In this document: positions 35,911 to 47,712 of the stretch, one piece after another | Position numbering within the stretch: the stretch's first letter is position 1 | Layout of the letters: every line of letters starts with the position of its first letter | Source of the DNA: Cunninghamella blakesleeana | Taxonomy: Eukaryota > Mucoromycota > Mucoromycetes > Mucorales > Cunninghamellaceae | Reading direction: 5' to 3' | Length of the DNA: 64,000 nucleotides | Assembly (NCBI GenBank): GCA_017871115.1 | Contig: JAFCIZ010000001.1 | Location: forward strand, 539,501 to 603,500 | Translations under genes and position numbers: made by a program | Notes under the pieces: generated by a model | What the model was told of the DNA's origin: nothing | Database searches by the model: none | Seen by the model: only the letters and a program-made list of their open reading frames with translations

Positions 35911-36842
35911 ATGGCTCAACTAATTAATAGATCTAGAGCAACTGTCTTCCAATCAGCATCTACTTTATTCGGTAGAGGTGTTCACTATGCAGCAAAAGTG
36001 TCAACTCGTAGTCCTTTAGAAATGATTGTTTTTATTTTAATATTGGGCTCCTTTTGTTATTTCTCTTTATTTAATTTGGCACGTTCATCCGATCTCTTCT
36101 CAGGTACAGTGACTCGTTTATACCCAACCACAGTATATGCTTCATCTCAAGATGCTCAATTCCAACCTATTATAAAAGATGATCTTGATAAGGTGACAAC
36201 CGATGATATAGTTCATGTTCAATTGAAACAAATTGTTATCTCTGATCCTCAACGTGGCAATGTTTTGAATAAAGAAACCCTTCAATCCGTTTTACAGTTT
36301 CAACACTTTATTGAACATGAAATCTTTGTACCAGAAGATACTACTATTGGTGGAAAACAATATGGTTATGCTAAAGATTTGTGCTATATGGTCGATCAAC
36401 AAGTTTGCTTTGCTCCTTCTGTCACTGACTTTTGGTTAAAAGATCGTCAGGTTTTACAAAAGGATTCCTCTATTCTTGATACCATTGCCCAGCATCATGA
36501 TCAAGCTACTTATTTACTTGGCGATTTTAATAAAGACAGTAATAATGCAAAATCATTGACTTTATCTTATGCATTCAATGCTTCTACTAAGGCCCATCAA
36601 TACTTGACCGACTTATGGATTCATAAAGTCGCTACTATGGCCCCTGGTGATTTGGTTTCTTTATCTAATACTGCTGGTCTTCAAGATAATATCTTTGTTT
36701 GGTTCTTTATTCTTGCCCGCAATGTCGTTTATCGTATTAAAGAACTTTTAGATGTAGGTTCTTTTTAAAGCAACAACATCAATAACAGCAATACATAAAT
36801 ATCATTTATTTGAGAGATAGAGGTCTCATTTTAATAATCATC

Positions 36843-36873
<31 letters not shown>

Positions 36874-39800
36874 ATCCTATTTAGTTGGCTGATAAGATTG
36901 ATATTATTGTTGTGTTGGCTGGTTATTTAATGATGTGTGCTACTTTTATTTCGCTTTATATCAATATGCGTGCTCTTGGATCTCGATATTCTTTAGGTAT
37001 GTTATAAAAAAAATAATAGACATATAAATATAAACACAAAAAAAAAAACTCGTTTTTTAACCTTATTTTTTATTTATTTGTTTATTTATTTATATAGCCA
37101 CTGCTGTTGTTATCAATGGATTTTTCGCATTTATGCTCTCATTATTAACTGTACAAGCTATGGGTATTAATGTTTCTCCTCATGTACTTGCGTAAGTAAT
37201 AAAAAATATCTTACTACTACTGTGTTTTTTTTTTTTTTATCATATATGTTTATATAAAGAGGTTGAAAAAAAAAGTAGTCATAATAACATCCGTTACTAT
37301 TTTTATATATTTGATTTTATTTTTTAAAGCGAAGCAATTCCATTCTTGGCTGTAACCATTGGTTTTGAACGACCTTATAAACTTACTAAGCGTGTATTCC
37401 AATATAGTAAAGAAACACCTTTAACCAAACAAGAAATTAGAAAAACAATTATGCGTGCTATCGATTCTGTTGCTTTATCTATTGTTGGTGATTGTTTTAT
37501 GGAAATCACTGTTCTTGTACTTGGTGGTAAATCAGGTATTAATGGCCTCCGCGAATTTTGTTTACTTAGCGCTATTTTATTAGCCTATGACTTTATCCTT
37601 TTGTTTACTTGGTATACTGCTGTTTTGGCTTTAAAATTAGAGGTACATAAATAAAATAATAGTAATAATAATATTAATATATAGATTTATATATATATAA
37701 TACAATAATAATAGTTACACTAAACTTAAACTTTTTTTTTTATCTTGCTTTTTTCATTTTAGCTTCTTCGTATTCGTGAAATCAACGGCGCTTCTTCCAG
37801 CAAAAAAGGACAATCTAATACCCCTGGTACTAGTATTATTGGTCGTACGTTTATCAAGGCATTTAGCGATGATACTTCCGCTACAGTTGCAGCTAAAGAC
37901 ACCAACCCTAAAAAGAAACCTGAAAGTACTACTGCTAGTCGTGTCAAATTATTAATGGTAAGTTATATAGATCATTTTTTTTTGGGGGGAGAGGAGGAGG
38001 GATGTCGATTGACTAAAAAAAAAAAAAAAGGAAAAAAGAGAGTATTTATTTATTTATTTATTTATTTTCTCACACCCAACTTTTTATATATTATATTTAT
38101 TATTTTCTATAGTTAGTGGGATTTGTAGCATTGCATATATTTAATATTTGTTCTCCTTTCAATGCTCCTCAAGTAAATATTGAAGACGTCAATATTTCTA
38201 ATGTACTTGATCAACTTTTAAAACAACACCGATCATCCCCTATGGCTTCACGCCCTATTTTAGTAGAAGTATTTCCTCCATTACCTTTCCAAGTAGCCAT
38301 GTCCCATATTAATTGGGTTCCTTCTTTTATTGTTGAACCTATTGAATTATTATTATCTGTTTCAGCTGGTTATATTCAACACCCTGTTATTAGTAAATGG
38401 CTTACCCTTGGTCTCTTTGTTTCTATTTTCCTTAATACTTATTTACTTAAATTAGCCCGTCAACCAAAATCTGCTACTACTACTACTACTGCTACTACCA
38501 CACCTGCTGCTGCATCTACTGCTTCTACTACAACTGCTTCCGTACAACAACCACCATCATCTTCAACAGCAATTACACATCAAAGAAAACCTCGTCGTGC
38601 TACACTTGAAAAGAAAGATTTCCCTCTTCGACCTATTGAAGAATGTATGTCTTTGATCTCCACCCCTGATGAATTACATGATGAAGAAGTAATCACTTTA
38701 GTTCAACAAGGTAAAATGGCCTCTTATGCTCTTGAAAATGTTCTCGGTGATTTAGAACGTGCTGTCAAAATCCGTCGTGCTTTAATCTCTCGCGCCTCCG
38801 TCACTAAAACCTTAGAATCTAGTTTATTACCTTTACATAATTACCATTATGATAAAGTGAAAGGTGCTTGTTGTGAAAATGTCATCGGTTATATGCCTCT
38901 TCCTGTTGGTATTGCTGGTCCTTTAACTATTGATGGTATCGCTACTCATATTCCTATGGCTACAACAGAAGGATGCTTGGTTGCCTCAGCTGCAAGAGGA
39001 TGTAAAGCTATTAATGCTGGTGGTGGAGCTTCTACTGTGGTTACTGCTGATGGTATGACCCGTGGTCCTTGTGTTGAATTCCCATCTGTGATTCGTGCTG
39101 CTGAATGTAAAAAATGGATTGAACAAGATGGTAATGCTATTTTAACAGATGCTTTCAATTCTACATCTCGCTTCGCTAGACTTCGTAATTTAAAGGTAGC
39201 ATTGGCTGGTAAATTAATGTTTATTCGATTCTCTACTACTACTGGGGATGCTATGGGAATGAATATGATTTCAAAGGGTTGCGAAAAGGCTCTTGGTGTT
39301 TTACAAGAACATTTCCAAGATATGCAAATCATTTCACTTTCTGGTAATTATTGTACAGATAAAAAACCTGCCGCTATTAATTGGATCGAAGGACGTGGAA
39401 AATCCGTTGTAGCTGAAGCTGTAATCCCTGGTCCTGTTGTTGAAAAAGTCTTAAAAACTACTGTTGCTGCATTGATTGAATTAAATATTAGTAAAAACTT
39501 GATTGGGTCTGCTATGGCCGGTTCAGTAGGTGGATTTAATGCTCATGCTGCTAATATTTTAACAGCCGTTTATTTAGCTACTGGTCAAGATCCTGCACAA
39601 AATGTTGAAAGTTCCAATTGTATTACTTTAATGTCAGCTGTTAATGAAGGAAGAGATTTACATATCTCTTGTACTATGCCTAGTATTGAAGTAGGTACTA
39701 TTGGTGGTGGAACAATTTTACCTCCTCAACAATCCATGTTGGATATGTTGGGTATACGTGGTCCTCATCCTACTGAACCTGGTAAAAATGCCCAACGTTT

Positions 39801-39957
39801 GGCTAGAATCATTTGTGCTGCTGTCATGGCTGGAGAATTGTCTTTATGTGCTGCTTTAGCCGCCGGTCATTTAGTTAAGGCACATATGGCTCATAATCGT
39901 GCAACTCAACAACCTGTAGTTAGTCAACCTGTTGTTGGTTCTTGTATCAAGTCATAA
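35911..39957 (+). CDS. HMG1: HMG-CoA reductase, 1133 aa
   Basis: Rate-limiting mevalonate-pathway enzyme of the ER membrane, for ergosterol and, in zygomycete fungi, carotenoid and trisporic acid precursors. Exons 35911-36753, 36885-36996, 37098-37191, 37330-37642, 37763-37957, 38113-39957 (3402 nt). One helix lies near residue 40, then a lumenal region, then a sterol-sensing-like membrane block (about 282-430: [22 protein letters not shown]). After a Thr/Ala-rich linker the catalytic domain runs from about 690: [25 protein letters not shown] (Glu about 805), [17 protein letters not shown] (Lys about 936), GQDPAQN (Asp about 1012), GTIGGGT and [15 protein letters not shown] (His about 1105). 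All catalytic residues are intact. The Ser following HNR, target of AMPK/Snf1 in animals, is Ala here. Confidence 0.97.
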
Positions 39958-41348
39958 ATAACTAAAAAAATAAAAAAAAAATTGAATCATCAGATTAGAC
40001 GAGAGAAAAAATAAAATAAAAAAGAGCCATCATCCAGATAGTTTTTTTTTTTTTATAATTTTTTTACTCTCTCTTACACAAATACACACACATATATATA
40101 TACTTATTTTAATTTATATCTACATTTTTTTTTCTTTTTCTTTTTTTCTATTTTCTTCTGTTTAATTGAAACTATTACTTTTTTTTTCATAATCTACACA
40201 TTACATTCCATAATTAATAAACAATAATAAAAATAAAAATAATGCTTTTATAGACAATAAAAAGCTTTTATTCATCGACTTAGTTTAATTTAAAATACTA
40301 TGTTCAAATCTTTTTTAATATAAATATAATTATTCTGAAATTGATTATATATGTATTGTCGATTCTAAGTATCTTTTTTTTTTCTAAAAAAGAGAAAAAA
40401 AAAGTATTACATGTAGATTATATCTATGCTATTGATCAACGTAATAAAATTTCAAATCATCTGGTTTCACTAGTCATTTGCATGTAAGAGTTGTTGCTAC
40501 ACACAAATATACACATTTTGGGATTTTTTTTGACAACCCGTAAAAGGAAATTATCATGCTATGAATTGATCTATCTAATATTACAGAATTTTCATCACCT
40601 AATTGTATAAGTAGTACATTAAATAAATTTAGTTGAATTTTTAACTATTCTTCCTAACGGGAATACTCAAGACGAAGCTAGAAAAGTCCAAACCGATTAG
40701 GATTCTAACTATACCGAGTGAGTAGTGCATTGCTTTTTTAACAATATAATAAAATCAACCACAACCGAATAGTGGATACCGGCTGAGACTGTATGTTGGA
40801 ATTTTTTTTTTTCATTTATCATTTTATATTTCCATTTGTATTATTTTTAATAAATATATATTTTATATTTCAATCCTTTATTTTTTCGATTATCATTATA
40901 ATTAAATTTATATTGATGTTTTTTTTTTTTAATTTTATATATATATATATATTTTAATTTTATATATATTTTTTTTAATTTTATGGTTATCATTGATAAT
41001 ATAACTTTTATTATTATTTTTAATGTTGCTCTTATTTTATTAAATTAAATGAATATAGTAATATATAAAGAAAAATCATTGGTTTTTAATATCTATTATT
41101 ATTAAAAACAAATTATTTTTCTTTTTTTTTTTGTAGTAATATATATATTAAATTAAAAGATAGAAAAAATCTATAATATAGGAGAAAAGAAAATAGAGAC
41201 ACGGAGATAGACTGATAATATATATACATATAAATATATATATAAATCATAAATTTTATTATATTAATTAAAAAGGGGAAGAGAAAATAATAACATTAAA
41301 AATAATAACATTAGAAATAATAACACTAAAAATAAAGATACATTTTTT
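39958..41348. other. Convergent 3' intergenic region with a GC-richer island
   Basis: About 1.4 kb between HMGR and the secreted-protein gene. Mostly AT-rich. A patch at about 40640-40800 is richer in G and C and ends in a T12 run, but has no long ORF and does not fold into a tRNA by eye. Short ATAATAACATTA repeats occur at 41288-41335. No gene is supported. Confidence 0.45.
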
Positions 41349-42695
41349 TTAAGATTTTACAAAATCCTTCCATTGCTCAATAGTAGTAAAAGAAGAAGCA
41401 TGACTATTTAATTTTTCAAGGCTTCTTTTTAATTTAGGATCCATGGACGCATAACGTTTTGTAATCGTAGAAAATTGGGATTTGATTTCATTTAAATCCA
41501 CATCATGCTGATTTAATTGTTGTTTCAAATGATCAACTTGATTTTTAATAGATCTTTTTGCAATAACCTTGGTCAAAAATTTGGCGGGGAGTGGTTGTAG
41601 TTGAGGTTGAGGTGGTTGATTTTCATTGACAATAGGCTCCTTTGACATAGTAGTAGAATCTGTATTATCATTTTCTGTAGATGTGTTAGGTTGAGTGGCG
41701 GGTGGTGATGTAACGTTTTCATTAACAGGCTGCTGATCCTTATTTCCAGTACTATTACCATTACTATCAGTATTAGTATTACCGTTATTAGATATGGGAT
41801 TAGGTTTAGCGTTAGTAGCAGTTGTGGCTGTATCAGTAGTGGTGGTAGTTGTATTAGGTACTGGTGATGTCTGAGGAGATGGTGTTTTATCGTTTCCAGT
41901 AGCAGTTGATGGAGCGACATTTTGTTGGTTCACTTTTTGTTGTTTTTTAGTAGAAGGCTCAATTTTAGTAACATTACTTGCAGAAGTTTGAGGAGGAACA
42001 TGATCGAATGTATTGGTATCTTCGTAATTACCAGGAATGACCACTCTTAAACAACCATATTCTAAAAATAAAAAAATAAAAGTTAATAAAAGTTAATCCA
42101 ACTATCCATGCTATCATTATTATCATTATTATTATTATGATTTAATAAATGAAAAGTTGTATATATATTTACCAGATCTACCGGTAGGGCAGTCTTCATT
42201 ATTTTTACAACAGCGCAAACAAAAACGATTATTAGAAGGTTCGATTAAACTAACAAAATGTGGATAACCTTTACAAATAGCATCAATAGGTTTATGTTTA
42301 GCATGCGCATCATATTGACCCCCACCATCGTTTGGACCCAATTGATAGGCATCTCTATTAAAAAACCCGGTAACTTGTTCATAGGCATCGGTTTTATAAT
42401 AATGAGCCGTTGTAATAAAATTTTTAGGGAAGAGTTTGACACCTGGGACGCTATTGGCCTTTAAACAAAAGGGAATACTATTATCTTCATTTGGAGCAAT
42501 GAGCTGACCAGGTTTAGGTGGTAAAAATAAACAAAAGTTGTTTTCATTTTGAATCATAATTTGTGGAATGGAAGAAGTAGAAGTAGTGGTATTATCAGTT
42601 GTAGTTGCTGTTGTATTAGATTGGTTTTCCTGCTGTTGTGCTTTTACTGTGCATAGTAAAAATAATAATGATAACAATTTTTTTTGATAATACAT
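41349..42695 (-). CDS. Secreted cysteine-containing protein with Thr/Asn-rich stalk, 411 aa
   Basis: Minus-strand exons 42173-42695 and 41349-42061 (1236 nt). Residues 1-20 form a signal peptide (LLSLLFLLCTVKAQ). A globular region (about 45-190) has the pattern NNFCLFLPPKPGQLI, IPFCLKAN, then a C-terminal Cys cluster RFCLRCCKNNEDC and YGCLRV. Proteins with an FCLFLPP block after a signal peptide are widespread in fungi as uncharacterised surface proteins, often described as cell-wall associated. The second half is a Thr/Pro/Asn-rich linker, probably O-glycosylated, ending in a charged coiled-coil segment (KNQVDHLKQQLNQHDVDLNEIK and beyond, about 345-410). No GPI signal is seen. The function is unknown; an extracellular matrix or wall role is inference. 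Confidence 0.8.
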
Positions 42696-43891
42696 ATTAA
42701 ATGAATAATAACAATCTATATGTTAAAGAAATAAAATAAAAACACAAAGAAAAAAAAAAAAAAAGAGAGAAAGGGAAGGAAAGAAGGAGGGGTTAGTTTT
42801 TTTTTAAAAAAAAAAATGAAATGAAAAGAAAAGAAACGAAAAAAAAAAAAATCAAACTAAAATGGGTTTTTAAATTTTTTTTTCATGCCCGAATTTTTAA
42901 ATTTCAACTCCATAACTTTAATATTTCTTCTCAATTTTTTTTTATGCTGGTTCTTTTTATGTCATAAAATTAATAGGTTTGTGTTGCCTAGATATTAATT
43001 TACGTATCAATTTTAATCAAGTAATTAAATAATTTCCATTATGGTTATTATTGCTATTATTGTTATTATTGTCATTATATATTATTATACAAATAATGTT
43101 ATTATATTTATATATGTAATTTATCAAAAGCATTATGATTTAATATTACTATCGAAGAAGAAAAAAAAAAATCGAACCATTGTTCTAGGTTTAGAAGGTT
43201 TTACAATTGGTTTTACTCCTTTTATATATAAGATTCTATTTATTAACCTAGGAGCAAAATAAAAAATAAAAATAAAATAAACTATTTAAAGAAAGTATAC
43301 GAATGATTATATAATGTTTTTGTATTTAAAAAATAAGTACAATGATCATAAATTGATCGAATTTAAAAGTCAATCTCTATTCTCCTCATAAAAACGAGTT
43401 TTTCACTCTTTCTTCCCCCACTCCTCCTCAATCTATCTTTCTCCTCCTCCTTCTTCTTTTCTTCCCCTTTTTTTGATAAAAATAAATAAATATATAAAAC
43501 TCTATTGTTTTTCTAGTTTTTTACTTATTAAACTACTTTATTTACACGTTATTTTTAATTTATTGAATACATACATGTAACCTTTTTTTTTTATAAAAAG
43601 TAATTTAGTTGACTCAGTTAATTAATTTAATTTTGAGAGAGAGTGAGAGAGAGTGATAGATGTTACTTTAAAAAGTAATGTTAGTTATTGTACACTTTTT
43701 TTTTTATTTTATTTTTATTGTTACTATTATTATTATTATTGATCGTGATAAAATAAGAATAAATAAATAATACCTTTTAAATATAATTTATATGAATTTA
43801 GGATAGATTGATTTGTTGTAAATGTTGGTATATTAAGTAAATAATAATATTAATTAGAATTAGAATTAAATAATAATAATAATAATAATCC
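42696..43891. other. Intergenic region with CT-rich leader and AP-1-like site
   Basis: About 1.2 kb between the bZIP stop and the secreted-protein start. Near the secreted protein: a T9A11 junction (42797-42816) and CCCGAATTTTT (42888-42898). Further out: a strongly CT-rich block (43390-43470) resembling a plus-strand promoter or leader, TATATAAAAC (43491), a perfect TGACTCA (43610-43616) and a GAGA block (43636-43656). No ORF of coding character follows the leader. Confidence 0.4.
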
Positions 43892-45622
43892 TTAACTTAT
43901 TGTATCCATCCATTTTAATACAATATTTAAATCATGCTGAGAAAAGACAGGGCCAGTGTTGGAACATTTTGCTATTTTTTTTAATTCAGTACACAGCATA
44001 TCCACATCAATTACTTCAAATTTAGGATGTGTAGAGAGGGATTTCCAAGCTATTGCACAGGTAATTAATTCATTGTTAGGAAGAAGTGTGTCAGGATGTG
44101 GTGATGAAAAATCAAAATTGTCATCATTAGCAAGTGATTCATTCAATCGATCTAAAAAGGATAACGTATTTATACTACTACTATTATTATTACTATTATT
44201 ATTATTGTTATTGTTGTTGTTGTTGTTGTTGCTGTAGTTGCTATTACTATTATTTTCTTTGATACGTTCAGTGACTATAGGTACTGGATGATCAGTTACT
44301 TTTTCATTAAATGTTCCAGAAGCATCAAATAGTGGTTCAGATAATAATTGATTAAATGCTGATGAACATACTTCTTCTTTTAATCGTTCACAAAAAGAAT
44401 GCCCATCTTTATCTCGGATACATGCAACAGCAGATGAGAGAGGTTTATTGTATTGATGGTACTTTGGTAAAAATTTTAAAAATTGATCATCGTCATCATC
44501 TCTATTATTATCCACTTGTTTTTGTTCCATCATATCTAAATCATGTAATTCACTATCAGTATCATCATCATCGTTTATTAACATCATCATTGTATCATCA
44601 TTATTATTTTGAAGACTGTCATTTTGATTATTGGTATGGTTGCCTTTATTATCATCGTTATTATTATCATTACGATTATTGTTGTAATCATAATCATCAT
44701 GAATGGTTGTTGCTTGCAGTGCTGAAGTAGTTATATCAATATGATTATTATTATTATTATTATTATTATTATTGTTATTGTTATTATGTACACCTTTGAT
44801 TTTATTTAATTCATTTTCTAATTCGGTAACTCTATAAAGTAAGGTTTCTATTTCTTTTTCTTTAGATGCTAATGCTTTGGTATGTTCTATTTCCATGTCC
44901 TTTATCTTGGTTTCTAATTCTTTTACATATCTTTCTTTACGTTCCCGAAACGCTCTTTGTGCTGCTCTATTTTGTTCCTTACGCCTTGTTTTTTGATCCG
45001 TTGACAAAAGCTAAAATATAAGTAGATATGAATAAAGTATACATATATATTTTAGTATTATTAATCATATGATATTATTCTCTTTTTTATGTTTTATTAT
45101 TATTATGGTAATTGATATATCTTGTACTTACATCGTCTATTCATTATTAATAGTTGAATAAAAATAAAAACAAAAACAAAACAAAACAATATTAAATAAA
45201 ATAGGATAAAATAATAAAAATAATATATATATATATATATATATATTAATATTAGTATTTGTGTATGTATTTACTATTTTTAAAAATATCAACACTTTTT
45301 TTTTAAGCGTTACCCATAGTTTCGTCCATATCTATTGCAAAATTAAAATAATAGAGTACCTGTTAAAACGCCATTTACATAAAGTTTTTTCTTTTTTCTT
45401 TTCTTTATATTAAAAATAAAAATAAACAAATTAAATGATAACATAACACTTACGAAAATGATTAATAGTTGGACTTGCACTATCTCTTATTCGTAGCTCA
45501 CGTTGATTACTATTACTGCTACCACCATTAGCTTGCCAATTACTTCCCGCAGATGCTATTAATGGTGCAATAGGTCTATATGGTGTTGAAGAAGATTTTG
45601 TTCGTGTATGATGAGTTGCCAT
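43892..45622 (-). CDS. AP-1 (Yap1/Pap1)-type bZIP transcription factor, 436 aa
   Basis: Nuclear stress-response regulator. Minus-strand exons: 45454-45622, 45314-45331, 45132-45136, 43892-45010 (1311 nt). The basic region KTRRKEQNRAAQRAFRERK (71-89) has the NxxAQxxFR signature specific to fungal AP-1 factors, followed by a leucine zipper to about residue 135. Two cysteine-rich parts are visible: ACIRDKDGHSFCERLKEEVC mid-protein, and near the C-terminus CAIAWKSLSTHPKFE with DVDMLCTELKKIAKCS. These fit the n-CRD and c-CRD that sense peroxide by disulphide formation and mask the export signal in Yap1/Pap1. Long Asn and Asp/Asn repeats separate the domains. The start lies in exon 1 (MATHHTRTK). 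Exons 2 and 3 are only 18 and 5 nt. A role in oxidative stress is inferred from the family. Confidence 0.9.
45132..45136 (-). other. Predicted 5-nt micro-exon of the bZIP gene
   Basis: Minus-strand ACGAT between acceptor AATAG and donor GTAAGT. Exon 2 (18 nt, 45314-45331) ends with codon position 1; exon 4 starts at codon position 1 with CTT TTG TCA. Exactly two bases modulo three are needed, and ACGAT gives Asp-Asp, yielding MDETMDDLLSTDQ just before the basic region. Confidence 0.65.
45314..45331 (-). other. Predicted 18-nt exon of the bZIP gene
   Basis: Minus strand, acceptor GCAATAG, donor GTAACG. Encodes (H)MDETM(D) in frame between exon 1 and the 5-nt exon. The donor is weaker than the neighbouring ones. 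Confidence 0.62.
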
Positions 45623-46007
45623 TACTGAAACAATGAAAAAAGATTTATTTTTCCTTTATCTAGAAAAAAAAAAGTAAAAAAAAAAAAAAAAAAAAAATTA
45701 AAATTTTCTTCCTCTATTAAAAAAGATGGGGTTTAAAATTTTTTCGATCACTATTTTTTTTTCTTAAAAAATAAATACATATTTTATTTTAAAACATAAG
45801 ATCATATAAAAGAAAATAATATTAATACTAATAATATTAATATTAATAATAATGTATACATATTAATCATATAAATAGATAAATGAATAAAAGAAAAATA
45901 AAAAAGAAATATTGTTGGATATATATATATAGATAGATAGATAGATAATTAAGTAGATATCGTATAAAAGTTTTATAATGTATAATATAATAAAGATGAT
46001 GATTATT
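45623..46007. other. Intergenic region (tandem minus-strand genes)
   Basis: 385 nt between the methyltransferase stop and the bZIP start. Contains an A22 run (about 45678-45699), AAATTTTTTCGATC near 45740, ATAATATTAATA repeats and a GATA tetranucleotide run (about 45930-45947). No gene is seen. Confidence 0.5.
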
Positions 46008-47680
46008 TTAATAAGGTTTTTGTCCATAAACAGCATAAACATTGGTAAATGCTTTAACATGATCTAGTTCTGATTTATATCCATGCCACATATTTTTACA
46101 TTCATTTGGTGTAATGCCTAATGCCATAGCAAAAGCAGGTGTCGAGGCTGCAATAAATGCTTCTAAATTTTGTTGCCATAATATCCCTAAATCTAAACCC
46201 CATGATCCAAATGGTACTGATATTTGTTTCTTACTGACATTACTTAATCCATGTTTTTTAAGTAAATGGTCAATATTCCCGGCTATATAAGGATCCAACC
46301 CTTTTGTTTTTTTCATAATATCACATACTATTATAAATGAATAAATAAATAAATAAAATAATAATGATGAATATTTTTTCTTTTCTATCTCATTCATATA
46401 TTCATTTTTATTTTATTTATATTTACATTTTTCTTGCCAAGCTTGGCCTTGAGGACCTAACCCTTGAGAATTATAATCAATTTCAATAAACTGTAAATAG
46501 CCGCCAGGTTCTGTAACACGAATTAATTCATCAATTACAAAATCCCATTGATCTACTGAATAAGCCGAAGTAGATAACCGTTGCATAACAAATTGAAAAC
46601 TATTATCAGGAAAAGGTAATTTATATTTACGTACGTCCATAACATAAAAATCTAAATTATCAAAAATAGCTTGATTGGTGAAATACTCATTAGTTGTGGT
46701 AGAAGAAGATGTATTTGAATAACAAGTATTATAACTTCTTGTATGATCTGTCAATGAAGTAGTGCTGGCGCTGGATGTGATGGAAGAAGTAATATCTATG
46801 GAAGACTGGGTTGAATTATATAAATCATCCAAACTACTACTATTATTATTATTGGCTCTTTGTTGTTGCTTTTGTTGTTGTTTTTGTGCTTCTTGTTGAT
46901 ATTTTTGATGATAAGAGCTACAAGGGATATTGGAACCTAACAACGGATGTAAAGGTGAAAAACTATAGCTTGGTTGATATGATGTTGCTGTTTTTATAGA
47001 TGAACCATTATTTATATTATCACTATATGCTGGTTCATCAGGTAATAAATTAGCTATATCTATGGCTGTAAAGTGTGAATTTTTAAAATCCAAAGCAAAA
47101 TCAATAATAGGGTGTCCTAACTTTATTTTTTAAGTATGAGAATAATAAAAAGAGAAGATCGTTAAAATAAAACTCTAAAAAAATCTGAGTTATATTTTTT
47201 GCATTTTTTATTTTTTTTTTTATTTCAATTTTTACCCAAATACCAGGACCACAGCTATAGAAAAAAAAAAAGAAAACAGAATAGAAAAGAAAAAAAAATA
47301 TTTTAAAGTTAATTCCGATTGATTTAGTATATTTAAGAGAATATAAATAAATATAAAATCTTTACCCAACACTTAAAACATGTGAACCACCTAATAAGGT
47401 ATTTTTGACAGGTGCTACTATATCTCTATCATAAAAAATAAAATAAAATAAAAATGAAGTGCATAAGTTAGTTTATATTATATATATATTATTTATTATT
47501 ATTAATTTTTATTATATATCAAAAACTGAGTTTTTTCTTTTACCCTTGAAAACACCATCGTAATATATAATTCAAAACTCTTAATCTATCCAATTCCCTT
47601 TGATCATTTGGTAAAAATATTCCAGTCTAACAATATATATATATATATATATATTGAGAAAAATCAATAAATGACTAGCT

Positions 47681-47712
<32 letters not shown>

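Noticed and set aside
40690..40720. tRNA-like B-box on the minus strand (GTTAGAATCC)
   Set aside because: No A box, no acceptor stem and no anticodon arm could be placed around it.
43041..43262. Hydrophobic open frame of 73 codons
   Set aside because: Formed by ATT/TTA repeats; looks like a membrane protein only because of base composition.
45431..45622. Separate small gene upstream of the bZIP
   Set aside because: It ends at a good donor (GTAAGT) and joins the bZIP exon through two short exons in frame, so it is taken as exon 1 of that gene.
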